A DNA stretch of 29,442 nt from the NCBI GenBank assembly GCA_045643185.1, contig JAZUKH010000186.1:1-29442 (forward strand), given 5' to 3'. The position numbers and the translations under genes were made by a program. Under the pieces are notes generated by a model. That model worked only from the letters and a program-made list of their open reading frames with translations. It was not told the origin of the DNA and ran no database searches. Of this stretch, positions 16,278 to 23,919 are shown piece by piece (position 1 is the first letter of the stretch; every line of letters begins with the position of its first letter). The DNA comes from RGIG464 sp045643185 (GTDB lineage: Bacteria; Myxococcota_A; Bradymonadia; UBA4248).

Positions 16278-19200
16278 CTATTGACACTGTTTGGTGAATA
16301 ACTTGCCGTTTGAGCAATAACCGGGCGAGTTGAGAAGCGTCGAACCCACGCTGCTGTCGTTATGCAAAACGAGCGTGGAACCGCCCGTCAACTGGGGCTG
16401 ACGCACCTGCGACACGCCTTTGGTGGCCGTCGCGCTGTTGCCCGCGCGAATGACGCTGTCGAGCACGACACCGGATGCGTTGACGATCGAAATCGTGTAG
16501 GGCGAGCCGTTGACGATCAGGTTGCTTTTAAGCACCGCGACGTATTGAGAGCCTGCAGGCAACCCATCGATCACCGTGTCCTTGGTCACATAAACGTTCG
16601 CATTGTTGCTGTCGAGGCAGCCGGACAGGTTGATGTCGTACACGTCATTCGGCGTTTTATCGGTGCGCGTCACACGAAGGATCAAACCGTTCAAATTGAC
16701 ACGGTGAGTTGAATGATTGACGATCTCAATAAACTCATTTTGTGCAGAATAATTTGGCTTACTGTAGAGCTCACTGGTATTCGGCGTTCCAAGCACTTCG
16801 GTGATGAGCAGCTCACCAACTTTTGGTGTCTCACAAGGCAGGCCAACACAGATTCGACTTGAACTACAGCTGAGCGACTTGCAGTCCGAGTCGACAAGGC
16901 AGCCCAGGCCGGAGTCGCAAGCAGTTTTGCAGCTACCGCCGCAGTCGAGGCCAGTTTCGTCGCCATTTTGCTCTTTGTCGTCACACGAAACGCATTTGCC
17001 CGTCTTGGTATCGCAGTTGTACCCCGCACTGCAGCCGATATCCACGCACGATTGTTCCGCGCAGTAACCGGTGGCCAAGCAGTCATCGCTGACGCAGTCG
17101 GATGCCTGCGAACATCGACGGCCGGGCGCGCACTTTTGACAGATATTGCCGCCGCAGTCGGTGTCAGTTTCGTTGCCATTACGGGTTCCGTCGCCGCAAT
17201 GGTTGTTGCAGTTCTCACTGAACAAGCCGCCGTTGACGCAATAGCCCGGGCTGGCCTTGGCAACACTGCCCGTCACGCTCGTGTGCGCCGACATGGTCTT
17301 GATCGTCGTCACGAGGTCTTTTGACAAGTTCATTGAAACGCCAGAGGATGCCTTATTCGCGGTAAAGCGGCTGCCATCCACGCCGTCGCAGGTCACATAA
17401 AGCTCGTAAGTGCCTGACTGAATGATGTTGCTCGTGCTCGCCAAATTCTGTTCTATCGTCCCAGTGGGCAATGCCAAGCTGTCGCAATCGTGAATGACGA
17501 TGACGCCTTTGGACTCGATCGTGCCGCTGAGCGCGTTGGTGCTTTTTTTGACCGACGCCGTGTAATCCGTTCGTTCAGCCGTCACGCTGCACTGGTCGAG
17601 ACGCAGTTTTTTTCCAGACACGTTCACAACTTCGATGAAGTGACACTGCGACGCGTTTCGACCATTGATCGTGAAAAACGACGTGGGCGTCGAGGTCTTA
17701 TCTGGGTATGCCATGAACTCGTTGATGACCAAATCGGAGGGCGTCGCGTAGTCGAGGTCTTCGCCAGCGCATTTTTTGAGCGAGCAATTGGTCGAGATGC
17801 AGTCAGAGGCCACCGAACACGTTTTGCCGAGCGCACAGGCTTTGCAGCTGCCGCCGCAGTCGATGTCGGTCTCATCGCCATTCGGCAACGAGTCGTGGCA
17901 GGAATAGCAAAGCCCCGTCTTTGCGTCACACTTAGCATCACCCTCACACCCGGTCATCGTACAGGGCTTTTGAGAGCACTTGCCAGCAACGCATTTGAGG
18001 CTTTCGCAGTCCTTGTTGAGTATGCACGACTCACCTTCGCCGCACGGCTGACACTGACCACCGCAATCGACGCCCGTTTCGTTACCATTTTGAATGCGAT
18101 CGTCACACCGAAAGCACTTTCCAGACTTGGCGTCGCAAAGCGTCTGTCCGTCGTTCGAGTTACAACCGATCTCTACACACGATTTGGGCGCGCAAACGTT
18201 GTTTTCGCACAAGTGACTGTCACAATCTTCGTTGACGAGGCAATCGCGCCCGGCCTGGCAGGGATCGCACACGGCACCGCCGCAGTCTGCGTCGGTCTCG
18301 TCACCGTTCTTCACGGTGTCGCCGCACGACCAGCATTTGCCCGTCGTTTCGTCGCACATATCCGTCTCGTACGTGCAGCGGCATTCATAGGCGCAAACGC
18401 CGTTTTCGAGGCACTTACCCGATGTGCAATCCTCACCTGACTGGCATTTTTGACCGTCTTTGCACAGGTCACACGACGCGCCACCGCAGTTCAGGTCTGT
18501 TTCGTCTGCGTCCTGCGTGTCATTCGTGCAATGCGTCTCACATTTTTCGACGAACAGACCGCCGTTTTTGCACCGTCCCGGGCTGTGTGCAAAACGCGAA
18601 ACGCTGTCATGCGGCTTCAGGGTGTTGCTTTCAGCCAAATTGTCGAGTGACGAAACGACTTCAGATATGCCCGTCGCGCCATCGCCCTGACTTTCAAAAT
18701 ACACGCGGTGAAGGCGCTCGTTATCCTTGTTGTAGAGCGTGCAAATGAAGTTGCTGTCATTCACAAACTCGTTGGCCATCTTGATCCCGAGCTGATTCAC
18801 GACCCCGTCGGGCAGACCTTCGATCGGCGTATTCGAAATGACGACCGCATTATTTGGCGCGATCGAGCCTTCAAGTTCAAACGCGTGCTTACCGTTACCG
18901 TCACTGCGAATGCACTGGATCGAGTTTTTGTTCAGCGACAAGGTGATGGAAGTTCTGTTTAAAATTTCAATAAACTCTGATTGTTCAGAATTTAATCCAT
19001 TGAATCTCTCACCAACCTGAGCATTATTCAAAATTTCAGTAATAACGATCTCGCCCTGTTTTGCCTGTCGATAAGGATCCACGACTTCCGTCGGCTCAAC
19101 TTTGCACGGCTGACACGATCCACCGCAATCGACGCCCGTTTCGCTGCCGTTTTGCTTGCCATCCGTGCACGTTGGCACAACTTCCTCGCCCGGATCTTCG

Positions 19201-19310
19201 ACGGCGGGTGGCTCTTCTTCCGGAAGCTTATCACTTTCGATGCTCGCACAGGCGGAACACGCCAAACAACAGGATAAAGTCCAAAATTTATGTTGATAAA
19301 ATTGGCTCAT
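16278..19310 (-). CDS. Large lipoprotein with lamin-tail-like domains and DCGG cysteine modules
   Basis: 1010 residues from the ATG at 19308-19310, which has GGAGGTGA 5 nt upstream. The signal segment (WTLSCCLACSACAS) has several cysteines and no perfect lipobox, so the acylated residue is unsure. The protein alternates three lamin-tail-like domains (starting GEIVITEILN near 86, DLVINEFMAY near 525, GELLITEVLG near 840, each with a (E/H)FIE(I/V)(L/V)N strand) with seven cysteine modules DxxxNGxETDxDCGG-C-x2-C, many followed by C-x5-DC-x3-x-C. Each lamin-tail block ends in PGxCxNGxLFxxxC. Such architecture is typical of exported myxobacterial surface proteins; lamin-tail domains are non-enzymatic and probably bind ligands or mediate anchoring. 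Its last codon lies against a repeat cluster; no clear terminator follows. Confidence 0.85.
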   Translation of the reverse strand: MSQFYQHKFWTLSCCLACSACASIESDKLPEEEPPAVEDPGEEVVPTCTDGKQNGSETGVDCGGSCQPCKVEPTEVVDPYRQAKQGEIVITEILNNAQVGERFNGLNSEQSEFIEILNRTSITLSLNKNSIQCIRSDGNGKHAFELEGSIAPNNAVVISNTPIEGLPDGVVNQLGIKMANEFVNDSNFICTLYNKDNERLHRVYFESQGDGATGISEVVSSLDNLAESNTLKPHDSVSRFAHSPGRCKNGGLFVEKCETHCTNDTQDADETDLNCGGASCDLCKDGQKCQSGEDCTSGKCLENGVCAYECRCTYETDMCDETTGKCWSCGDTVKNGDETDADCGGAVCDPCQAGRDCLVNEDCDSHLCENNVCAPKSCVEIGCNSNDGQTLCDAKSGKCFRCDDRIQNGNETGVDCGGQCQPCGEGESCILNKDCESLKCVAGKCSQKPCTMTGCEGDAKCDAKTGLCYSCHDSLPNGDETDIDCGGSCKACALGKTCSVASDCISTNCSLKKCAGEDLDYATPSDLVINEFMAYPDKTSTPTSFFTINGRNASQCHFIEVVNVSGKKLRLDQCSVTAERTDYTASVKKSTNALSGTIESKGVIVIHDCDSLALPTGTIEQNLASTSNIIQSGTYELYVTCDGVDGSRFTANKASSGVSMNLSKDLVTTIKTMSAHTSVTGSVAKASPGYCVNGGLFSENCNNHCGDGTRNGNETDTDCGGNICQKCAPGRRCSQASDCVSDDCLATGYCAEQSCVDIGCSAGYNCDTKTGKCVSCDDKEQNGDETGLDCGGSCKTACDSGLGCLVDSDCKSLSCSSSRICVGLPCETPKVGELLITEVLGTPNTSELYSKPNYSAQNEFIEIVNHSTHRVNLNGLILRVTRTDKTPNDVYDINLSGCLDSNNANVYVTKDTVIDGLPAGSQYVAVLKSNLIVNGSPYTISIVNASGVVLDSVIRAGNSATATKGVSQVRQPQLTGGSTLVLHNDSSVGSTLLNSPGYCSNGKLFTKQCQ

Positions 19311-19409
19311 ATTCACCTCCAAACGCTAATTTTACCTTATACACGTTCGTTTGTGCATTCTCAAAAACGCAAAGTGAATTCGCGGGTACATCTCAGTCGA
19401 GGAAGCGTT

Positions 19410-19474
19410 GTCAGGTCAGAAATTCAAAATCTCAGCCGTAGCGAAGCCGAAGGCAAGCAGGCTGAGATCGGCGA
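19410..19474. repeat. Dispersed intergenic repeat with CTCAGCC/GGCTGAG hairpin
   Basis: Positions 19410-19452 match 28827-28869 at about 38 of 43 bases, sharing CAGCCGTAGCGAAGCCGAAG. Here ATCTCAGCC (about 19429-19437) pairs with GGCTGAGAT (19460-19468). It lies upstream of the large lipoprotein gene. The rest of the 19311-19597 gap shows only the palindrome at 19561. Confidence 0.7.
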
Positions 19475-19560
19475 GCGGACGCGATTTGAAGGATCAACGC
19501 AAAATCTCAAGCAAATTATGATCCCCGCTTAAGTTGTAACAAGAGAGAAGAAATCATGTG

Positions 19561-19589
19561 GGTAGAGACGCGACGCGACACGTCTCCAC
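19561..19589. repeat. GAGACG palindrome downstream of the helical-protein gene
   Basis: GGTAGAGACG (19561-19570) pairs imperfectly with CGTCTCCAC (19581-19589). It resembles the palindrome at 14501-14537 and likewise sits just after a minus-strand stop codon. Confidence 0.6.
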
Positions 19590-19597
19590 GCGTGCCA

Positions 19598-20785
19598 TTA
19601 CACGTTTATCTGAGCAGCAAGTTTGTTGAGCGATTCGACATTTTCGGCGTCACACGCGTTCATCCAGTCGTCGGCCAAACGTGCGTCGAGGTTAACGACT
19701 TCGGTCAAAGCCATGACGATCGACTGCGACAGCGCGCGGCATGCGGCATTGCCGGCGTTGAAATGCGCAAAAAACGTGTTCGACAGGGCTCGGAGTGCCT
19801 GGAACTTGATGGCCATCTGAATGAAGTCCGCGCGACGAGCGTCATCAATGAGGATCGTCGTCATCATTCGGTCGTTCTTTTCGAGCGACTGAAGCGAAAG
19901 CGCAATGTCGATGGCCTGTTCAGCGATGTCATTCTGATGAGAGAACAAGTTTTCGGCAGCAGCCACGAAATCGTCGCGCGACATATCGCGCAAGATGAGG
20001 TGATCGTGTCGGACCTGAGCCAACTTTTCGGCGATGGCATTTTGTTCGGCAAACGCGGCAGCGTCGAGTTCGAGAGCCATAGACAGCGCTTCGATGCCCG
20101 ACAGGGCTTCGAGCGGGAAGCATGAATAAGCGGCGTCCATGAAGTCCTGAGCATCGGCGAGCGACATGGCATTTGCACCGATCAACGCGTACATCGCGGC
20201 AGCGCGGTAGGTCCAAAGTTCCTCAGCATCGTTCATCGTGCGCACCAACTGGTTGAACACGGTCTTGGACAACACCTTGAGGCGACACGGCGCCTGAACG
20301 CGGATCAACTTGTCGGACTGCGCGATGGAGCGCAGATTTGCGCCGACCCACGCGCTCCACAGCACGACTTGCGTGCTGGCATCGTCAACCAGTATGTTCA
20401 ACAACGTCGTGACTTCTTCATCCAGCCACGGAAAATCGGCGTCATAGGTCTCGTCGATGGCATCGAGGATCTGCTGGCACTTCTGAACGCGTGCCAACAG
20501 GTCCAATTCGGGCAACACGGTGCGATAAACGACTTCGGCGAACGTCATCGCCGGTTTATGCGCGATTTTTTTGATATTATTCAGTGCGCGGATCAAATGA
20601 CGAGCGCCGTCTTCGCTTGCCAAAACCTCGGCCGCAGCGGCTTCCAACGCGGCGCGATCCTCGAAAGCGGCGTAGATGTATTGCATCTTGCCCACGGCAT
20701 CATCGGCAAAAAGCACTTCCTTGCCCGTCATCTTCACAAGCGATTTCGGGGCTTTTTCAAATTCACGAAGGTTTTCTGGAGTCAT
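19598..20785 (-). CDS. Alpha-helical cytosolic protein, function unknown
   Basis: 395 residues from the ATG at 20783-20785. A longer start at 20839 would lie inside the upstream gene and within its terminator, so it is rejected. No signal peptide, membrane segment or recognisable motif was found. The sequence is rich in Ala, Asp, Leu and reads as repeated amphipathic helices, for example AALEAAAAEVLASEDGARHL and DFMDAAYSCFPLEALSGIEA, suggesting a HEAT/ARM-like or other all-helical scaffold. The ribosome binding site is poor (A-rich, AAAG). It follows the DUF58 gene closely but behind a terminator hairpin. Confidence 0.65.
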   Translation of the reverse strand: MTPENLREFEKAPKSLVKMTGKEVLFADDAVGKMQYIYAAFEDRAALEAAAAEVLASEDGARHLIRALNNIKKIAHKPAMTFAEVVYRTVLPELDLLARVQKCQQILDAIDETYDADFPWLDEEVTTLLNILVDDASTQVVLWSAWVGANLRSIAQSDKLIRVQAPCRLKVLSKTVFNQLVRTMNDAEELWTYRAAAMYALIGANAMSLADAQDFMDAAYSCFPLEALSGIEALSMALELDAAAFAEQNAIAEKLAQVRHDHLILRDMSRDDFVAAAENLFSHQNDIAEQAIDIALSLQSLEKNDRMMTTILIDDARRADFIQMAIKFQALRALSNTFFAHFNAGNAACRALSQSIVMALTEVVNLDARLADDWMNACDAENVESLNKLAAQINV

Positions 20786-20807
20786 AACTTTATTCTTTTT
20801 ACAGGTT

Positions 20808-20835
20808 AAAAAACGCCTGACGGCATCAAGCGTTT
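20808..20835 (-). terminator. Terminator overlapping the DUF58 stop codon
   Basis: On the minus strand AAACGCTTGA (20835-20826) pairs with TCAGGCGTTT (20820-20811) around loop TGCCG, with one U-G pair, and is followed by a T-run ending at 20808. The TGA stop (20828-20826) is part of the stem, so a ribosome at the stop could affect folding. Confidence 0.75.
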
Positions 20836-21710
20836 GCAAGAAATTCTAAAATATCGTGTCGATTGGACGAAATCACACGTTGATTCGTCGAAATGGAGAT
20901 CTGTTTACCACTTTCCAGCGCATTTAGCGCGTAATCCGTGATCTGCGAGATCTGTTTTTCGAAGTCTGCGACCGTCAATTCCGATTTGGGCACAAAACGG
21001 ATGGTTTCGGCACACACAGCGCGTCCGGGACGCTGCAATTCCTCAATGAATTCGCCGCGACGCGCACTGAGTTTCCACAAGATGCGCCCGGTCTGATGGC
21101 CGAATTGAAGTTCCTGCATGCGCGGTTGTCGATGCAGCGACGTCGCGTGAGAACGCGTCGCGTCGGCTTCAAACTGGATCAGATCGCGCTCACTCAGGCG
21201 TTCCGGATAGACCGTGTTTCGCGCTTCCAGCGGATAAACTGCGCGGAATTCAAAAAACGGCATGGGAAAGCGCGAACGCACCTGGATCTGACGGAACCTG
21301 ACCGTGCCACGATGCTGAAAAACACAGTCATAGTCACACGATGCCGTCGAATCGGGGCGTAAACACGACACGTAGATCGGGCCGATCGTGCGGTCGCGCT
21401 CAAAATCTTCGAAAAGCTGGATCGCGTAGCGCGCGCGATGACCCACGTTCTGGGCCACCAACGTGATGTGGGCTTCCTGCTGCGCAAACAACTCGTCGTT
21501 CAAACGACGCTGAACAAGCACTTTCCTGACGTTGTTGCGTCCCAACAAGATCGAGGCAACAACCAATATGACCAAAAAACTCGCCAACAAGATCAACGCG
21601 TTTTTAGCCGTATAGATCGCTGCCACCGTCAACCCCACGACAAAACACAGAAAATAAACGCCTTCACGAGAACAGGCCATGTGTATTTTTGGGGTTGTCG
21701 ACGTCATCAT
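20826..21710 (-). CDS. DUF58-like membrane-anchored protein
   Basis: 294 residues. Two hydrophobic segments near the N-terminus (about 17-37 and 38-57) are followed by a soluble domain with DUF58 signatures: HRGTVRFRQIQVRSRFPMPF and, later, TGRILWKLSARRG, which fits the family motif G-R-x-I-x-W-K-x-x-A-R. DUF58 proteins usually accompany MoxR AAA+ ATPases and VWA proteins in envelope-stress or metallo-chaperone-like clusters; no MoxR gene lies next to this one. The order of the two features and the length are as expected. Start choice between the two adjacent ATG codons is open, as neither has a clear ribosome binding site. Confidence 0.75.
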   Translation of the reverse strand: MMTSTTPKIHMACSREGVYFLCFVVGLTVAAIYTAKNALILLASFLVILVVASILLGRNNVRKVLVQRRLNDELFAQQEAHITLVAQNVGHRARYAIQLFEDFERDRTIGPIYVSCLRPDSTASCDYDCVFQHRGTVRFRQIQVRSRFPMPFFEFRAVYPLEARNTVYPERLSERDLIQFEADATRSHATSLHRQPRMQELQFGHQTGRILWKLSARRGEFIEELQRPGRAVCAETIRFVPKSELTVADFEKQISQITDYALNALESGKQISISTNQRVISSNRHDILEFLANA

Positions 21711-21775
21711 GGGCTTTTGGCTTGTTTATCCTCGCAGCAAAGCTGTTTTCACGTACTTTTTTGACGCGCAAAGGC

Positions 21776-21802
21776 AAAAAAAAAGCTCGCAAAAGCGAGC
21801 TC
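21776..21802 (-). terminator. Terminator of the tRNA-Cys operon
   Basis: AGCTCGC (21784-21790) and GCGAGCT (21795-21801) form a 7-bp stem, extended by A/T pairs, with loop TTTT and nine T on the minus strand (complement of 21776-21784). It lies just behind the second tRNA. Confidence 0.9.
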
Positions 21803-21809
21803 AAAAAAA

Positions 21810-21880
21810 AGGCGACTAACGGATTCGAACCGCTGTAGAAGGATTTGCAGTCCTCTGCCTAGCCTCTCGGCCAAGTCGCC
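21810..21880 (-). tRNA. tRNA-Cys (GCA), second in the operon
   Basis: Full cloverleaf on the minus strand: acceptor GGCGACT/AGTCGCC, 3-bp D stem, anticodon stem GAGGA/TCCTT with loop CTGCAAA (U33, anticodon GCA), T loop TTCGAAT, discriminator U73. The 3' CCA is not encoded. A terminator follows within 10 nt. Confidence 0.95.
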
Positions 21881-21905
21881 AGGATTTTTTTGTCAAAGGT
21901 CATGA

Positions 21906-21976
21906 AGGCGACTAACGGGTTCGAACCGCTGTAGAAGGATTTGCCGTCCTCTGCCTAGCCTCTCGGCCAAGTCGCC
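21906..21976 (-). tRNA. tRNA-Cys (GCA) variant with G33, first in the operon
   Basis: The gene is identical to the neighbouring tRNA-Cys except at two places: the T loop is TTCGAAC instead of TTCGAAT, and the anticodon loop is CGGCAAA instead of CTGCAAA. The anticodon is still GCA, but the base before it, almost always U33, is G. All stems pair, discriminator is U, and CCA is not encoded. It is the promoter-proximal gene of the operon. It may be a working tRNA, a decaying copy, or a sequence error. Confidence 0.85.
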
Positions 21977-21993
21977 ATCAAATGACGGGCAGG

Positions 21994-22045
21994 CTTATAG
22001 GCCTCTTTGACTCACCCGTCAAGATATTTTTTATTTTTTTTCACA
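21994..22045 (-). promoter_or_regulatory. Strong stable-RNA promoter of the tRNA-Cys operon with UP element
   Basis: Minus strand: -35 TTGACG (22017-22022), 17-bp spacer, -10 TATAAG (21994-21999), 5 of 6 matches each. The discriminator after the -10 is GC-rich (CCTGCCC), typical of stringently controlled stable RNA genes. A tract of A and T (about 22023-22041) directly upstream looks like an UP element. The predicted start is about 10 nt before the first tRNA. Confidence 0.85.
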
Positions 22046-22055
22046 TGACATCATC

Positions 22056-22772
22056 TTACCCGATGTCAATGACGTCATCTTCCTCTTTTTTGGGCGCATG
22101 ATCGTGTTTCATCGACACAACGAGGTCCGTCGGCTGTTCAGCATGACCGCCGATCCAAACGCCGTCCCCATCGCGCACTTCGTAGTCGATGTCGACCGTC
22201 TGCGGCTGTTTATGACGCTCGCGTTTTTTGCGCGCATCCTTGTCGGACTTGGCATTGGACGCCGGCGACGACACTTCCTGATTGCCGCCCATGTTCGTAA
22301 AACCAGCCGCGCCATTCTGCATGTTCTGCATGTTCTGCATGTTCTGCAAAAGACTCGAAAACATGTTCGGATCCATGCCCCCCATGCCGAGTTTCTGCAT
22401 CTTTTTGGCGGCCAGCTTCTTGCCCCAGTCGACCGTTTTGCGGCGAACGAACGGGATGAAAAGCAAAATCGCGGCGACGTCGCTCAAAAATCCAGGAATC
22501 ATAAACAGCGTGCCGCAGATCGTGCGCGTGCTTTTAAAAGTCGAAAATGGCATTTCGGCCGGCAACCCCGGCATCTTCTTTTCGGCCGGATTCTTGAACG
22601 GTTTGATCGAGTAACCAAGCAGCGTAAAGCCGATCGTGACCCAAAAAGCGAGTTGAAAACTGGTCAAAAAGCAAACGAGCACAAAGATAGCGATCTCAAT
22701 AACGAGCGCGATCTTCACATATCGACCGAAGGTTTTGACGATAGGATTATTGGCAAGTAATGTCGGATCCAT
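22056..22772 (-). CDS. fxsA: FxsA family membrane protein with extended tail
   Basis: 238 residues. Two hydrophobic blocks (about 19-54) and the FxsA hallmark segment GTLFMIPGFLSDVAAILLFI (about 87-106, pattern G-x-L-x-x-x-P-G-F-x-[ST]-D) identify an inner-membrane protein of the FxsA family. In E. coli FxsA is about 158 residues, and its overproduction relieves F-plasmid exclusion of phage T7; its normal role is unknown. Here a cytosolic tail adds about 100 residues: a QNMQNMQNMQN microsatellite (143-153, 9-bp repeats near 22313-22348), a basic Lys/Arg stretch and an acidic end. Ribosome binding site weak. The symbol is by family only. Confidence 0.8.
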   Translation of the reverse strand: MDPTLLANNPIVKTFGRYVKIALVIEIAIFVLVCFLTSFQLAFWVTIGFTLLGYSIKPFKNPAEKKMPGLPAEMPFSTFKSTRTICGTLFMIPGFLSDVAAILLFIPFVRRKTVDWGKKLAAKKMQKLGMGGMDPNMFSSLLQNMQNMQNMQNGAAGFTNMGGNQEVSSPASNAKSDKDARKKRERHKQPQTVDIDYEVRDGDGVWIGGHAEQPTDLVVSMKHDHAPKKEEDDVIDIG

Positions 22773-22832
22773 GGTGATTCACACAAAAAAAAGTTAGAAA
22801 AATTGAGAAATAGGATGAATGTTTTTTGGGGA

Positions 22833-22956
22833 GGGGGAGATGTCGGGACGTCGCACAACGTCCCGACATCATCCCCCTACGCGGCTATTTGGCGAATGGG
22901 GCCATAGAGCCGTCCAGCCCGGGCAGCTCTACAACCCCACTCGCCAAATACGCCGC
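22833..22956. repeat. Long two-hairpin intergenic element
   Basis: Hairpin 1: GCGGCTATTTGGCGAATGGGG (22881-22901) pairs with 22935-22956, with the same bulged G as its relatives; an inner AGAGC/GCTCT pair closes the tip. Hairpin 2: GGGGG...ATGTCGGGACG (22833-22850) pairs with 22859-22877. It lies between prs and fxsA and, read on the minus strand, has the same order as the copies at 16220 and 25498 on the plus strand. Confidence 0.85.
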
Positions 22957-23001
22957 TACCCCCTCTCCTGGCAGGGCCTGCGCACTCGCCCTGCGCGGCT
23001 T

Positions 23002-23907
23002 TTATGCGCCAAAATGGCTGCGAATGGCCTCTGCAAGCACAGGTGCCACAGAAAGTTGCGTGATTTTTGCCGACTGAGTGCGGAGCGGCAACGAATTGGT
23101 AACAATGATCTGTTCGAGGTCCGCGCGGGCGAGTCGCTCGACCGCGTTCCCCGAAAAGACCGGGTGGGTACAAACCGCGATGACGCGTGCAGCACCGTGT
23201 TCTTTAAGGATCGTGGTGGATTCGCAGATCGTGCCGCCGGTCGCGATCTCGTCGTCGATCAAAATGGCGGTCTTGCCGACGATGTTACCGACGATACCAC
23301 AGGCGTGTGCGGTCTCGGTGTCATCATAACGCCGCTTGTCGATGATCGCCATGGGCAGGCTGAGCATCTCGGTAAACGGCACAAGGTCTTTTACCTCACC
23401 CGCGTCGGGCGCAACCAACACGGCGTTGCTCAAGTCGAGCGTTTTGAGATGCGAAACGAGCGTGTTGGCAGCCGAAACGACGTGTGTCGGGATCCTAAAA
23501 AAGCCCTGTGCCTGACGCGAGTGCAGATCGAGCAACAACGCGCTCGTTGCTCCACTCGTTTCGACCAGATCCGCCACGAGGCGCGCCACGATGCCGACGC
23601 CCGGCTTATCCTGTTTGTCAGAGCGAATGTAAGGAAAATAGGGCACCACGGCACAGATCGATTTAGCGCCGTACGCGCGCAGCGTGTCACACAGAATGAA
23701 CAGCTCCATCATGTTCGTGTGCAGCGGCGACGCTGCCGTCTGAACGACAAAGCAGTCACAGCCGCGCACGTCTTCGTCGATGCGCACGAGCAGGTTTTCG
23801 TTCGAAAACTCTTTCGAAAACGACGCGGCCTGTGCGACACCAAGTTGATCACAAATTTCGCGCGTCAACTCGGGATGAGATGAACCACCAAAGATCTTTA
23901 TCGTCAT
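23002..23907 (-). CDS. prs: Ribose-phosphate pyrophosphokinase (PRPP synthetase)
   Basis: 301 residues, slightly shorter than the usual 310-320. It makes PRPP from ribose 5-phosphate and ATP for nucleotide, His and Trp synthesis. Family motifs: NENLLVRIDEDVRG (36-49), DLHSRQAQGFF (127-137, catalytic-site His129), MAIIDKRR (186-193, Lys191 and Arg193 of the flexible loop), and PRPP-binding DDEIATGGT (218-226). The ATP-contacting stretch that reads YARQDR in standard enzymes is YIRSDKQDKPG here, shorter by one residue, so allosteric behaviour may differ. It is 12 nt downstream of glpK and probably co-transcribed. No second prs is in the window to compare. Confidence 0.9.
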   Translation of the reverse strand: MTIKIFGGSSHPELTREICDQLGVAQAASFSKEFSNENLLVRIDEDVRGCDCFVVQTAASPLHTNMMELFILCDTLRAYGAKSICAVVPYFPYIRSDKQDKPGVGIVARLVADLVETSGATSALLLDLHSRQAQGFFRIPTHVVSAANTLVSHLKTLDLSNAVLVAPDAGEVKDLVPFTEMLSLPMAIIDKRRYDDTETAHACGIVGNIVGKTAILIDDEIATGGTICESTTILKEHGAARVIAVCTHPVFSGNAVERLARADLEQIIVTNSLPLRTQSAKITQLSVAPVLAEAIRSHFGA

Positions 23908-23919
23908 GGTCTTAGCATC

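Noticed and set aside
17490..18440. A 316-codon plus-strand frame antisense to the lamin-tail lipoprotein.
   Set aside because: The minus-strand product has clear repeated domains over the same stretch; this is a shadow frame.
21906..21976. Reading the variant tRNA as tRNA-Ala (GGC) or a selenocysteine tRNA.
   Set aside because: The 7-nt loop places GCA at 34-36, and the rest is identical to tRNA-Cys; acceptor and variable arm lengths do not fit tRNA-Sec.
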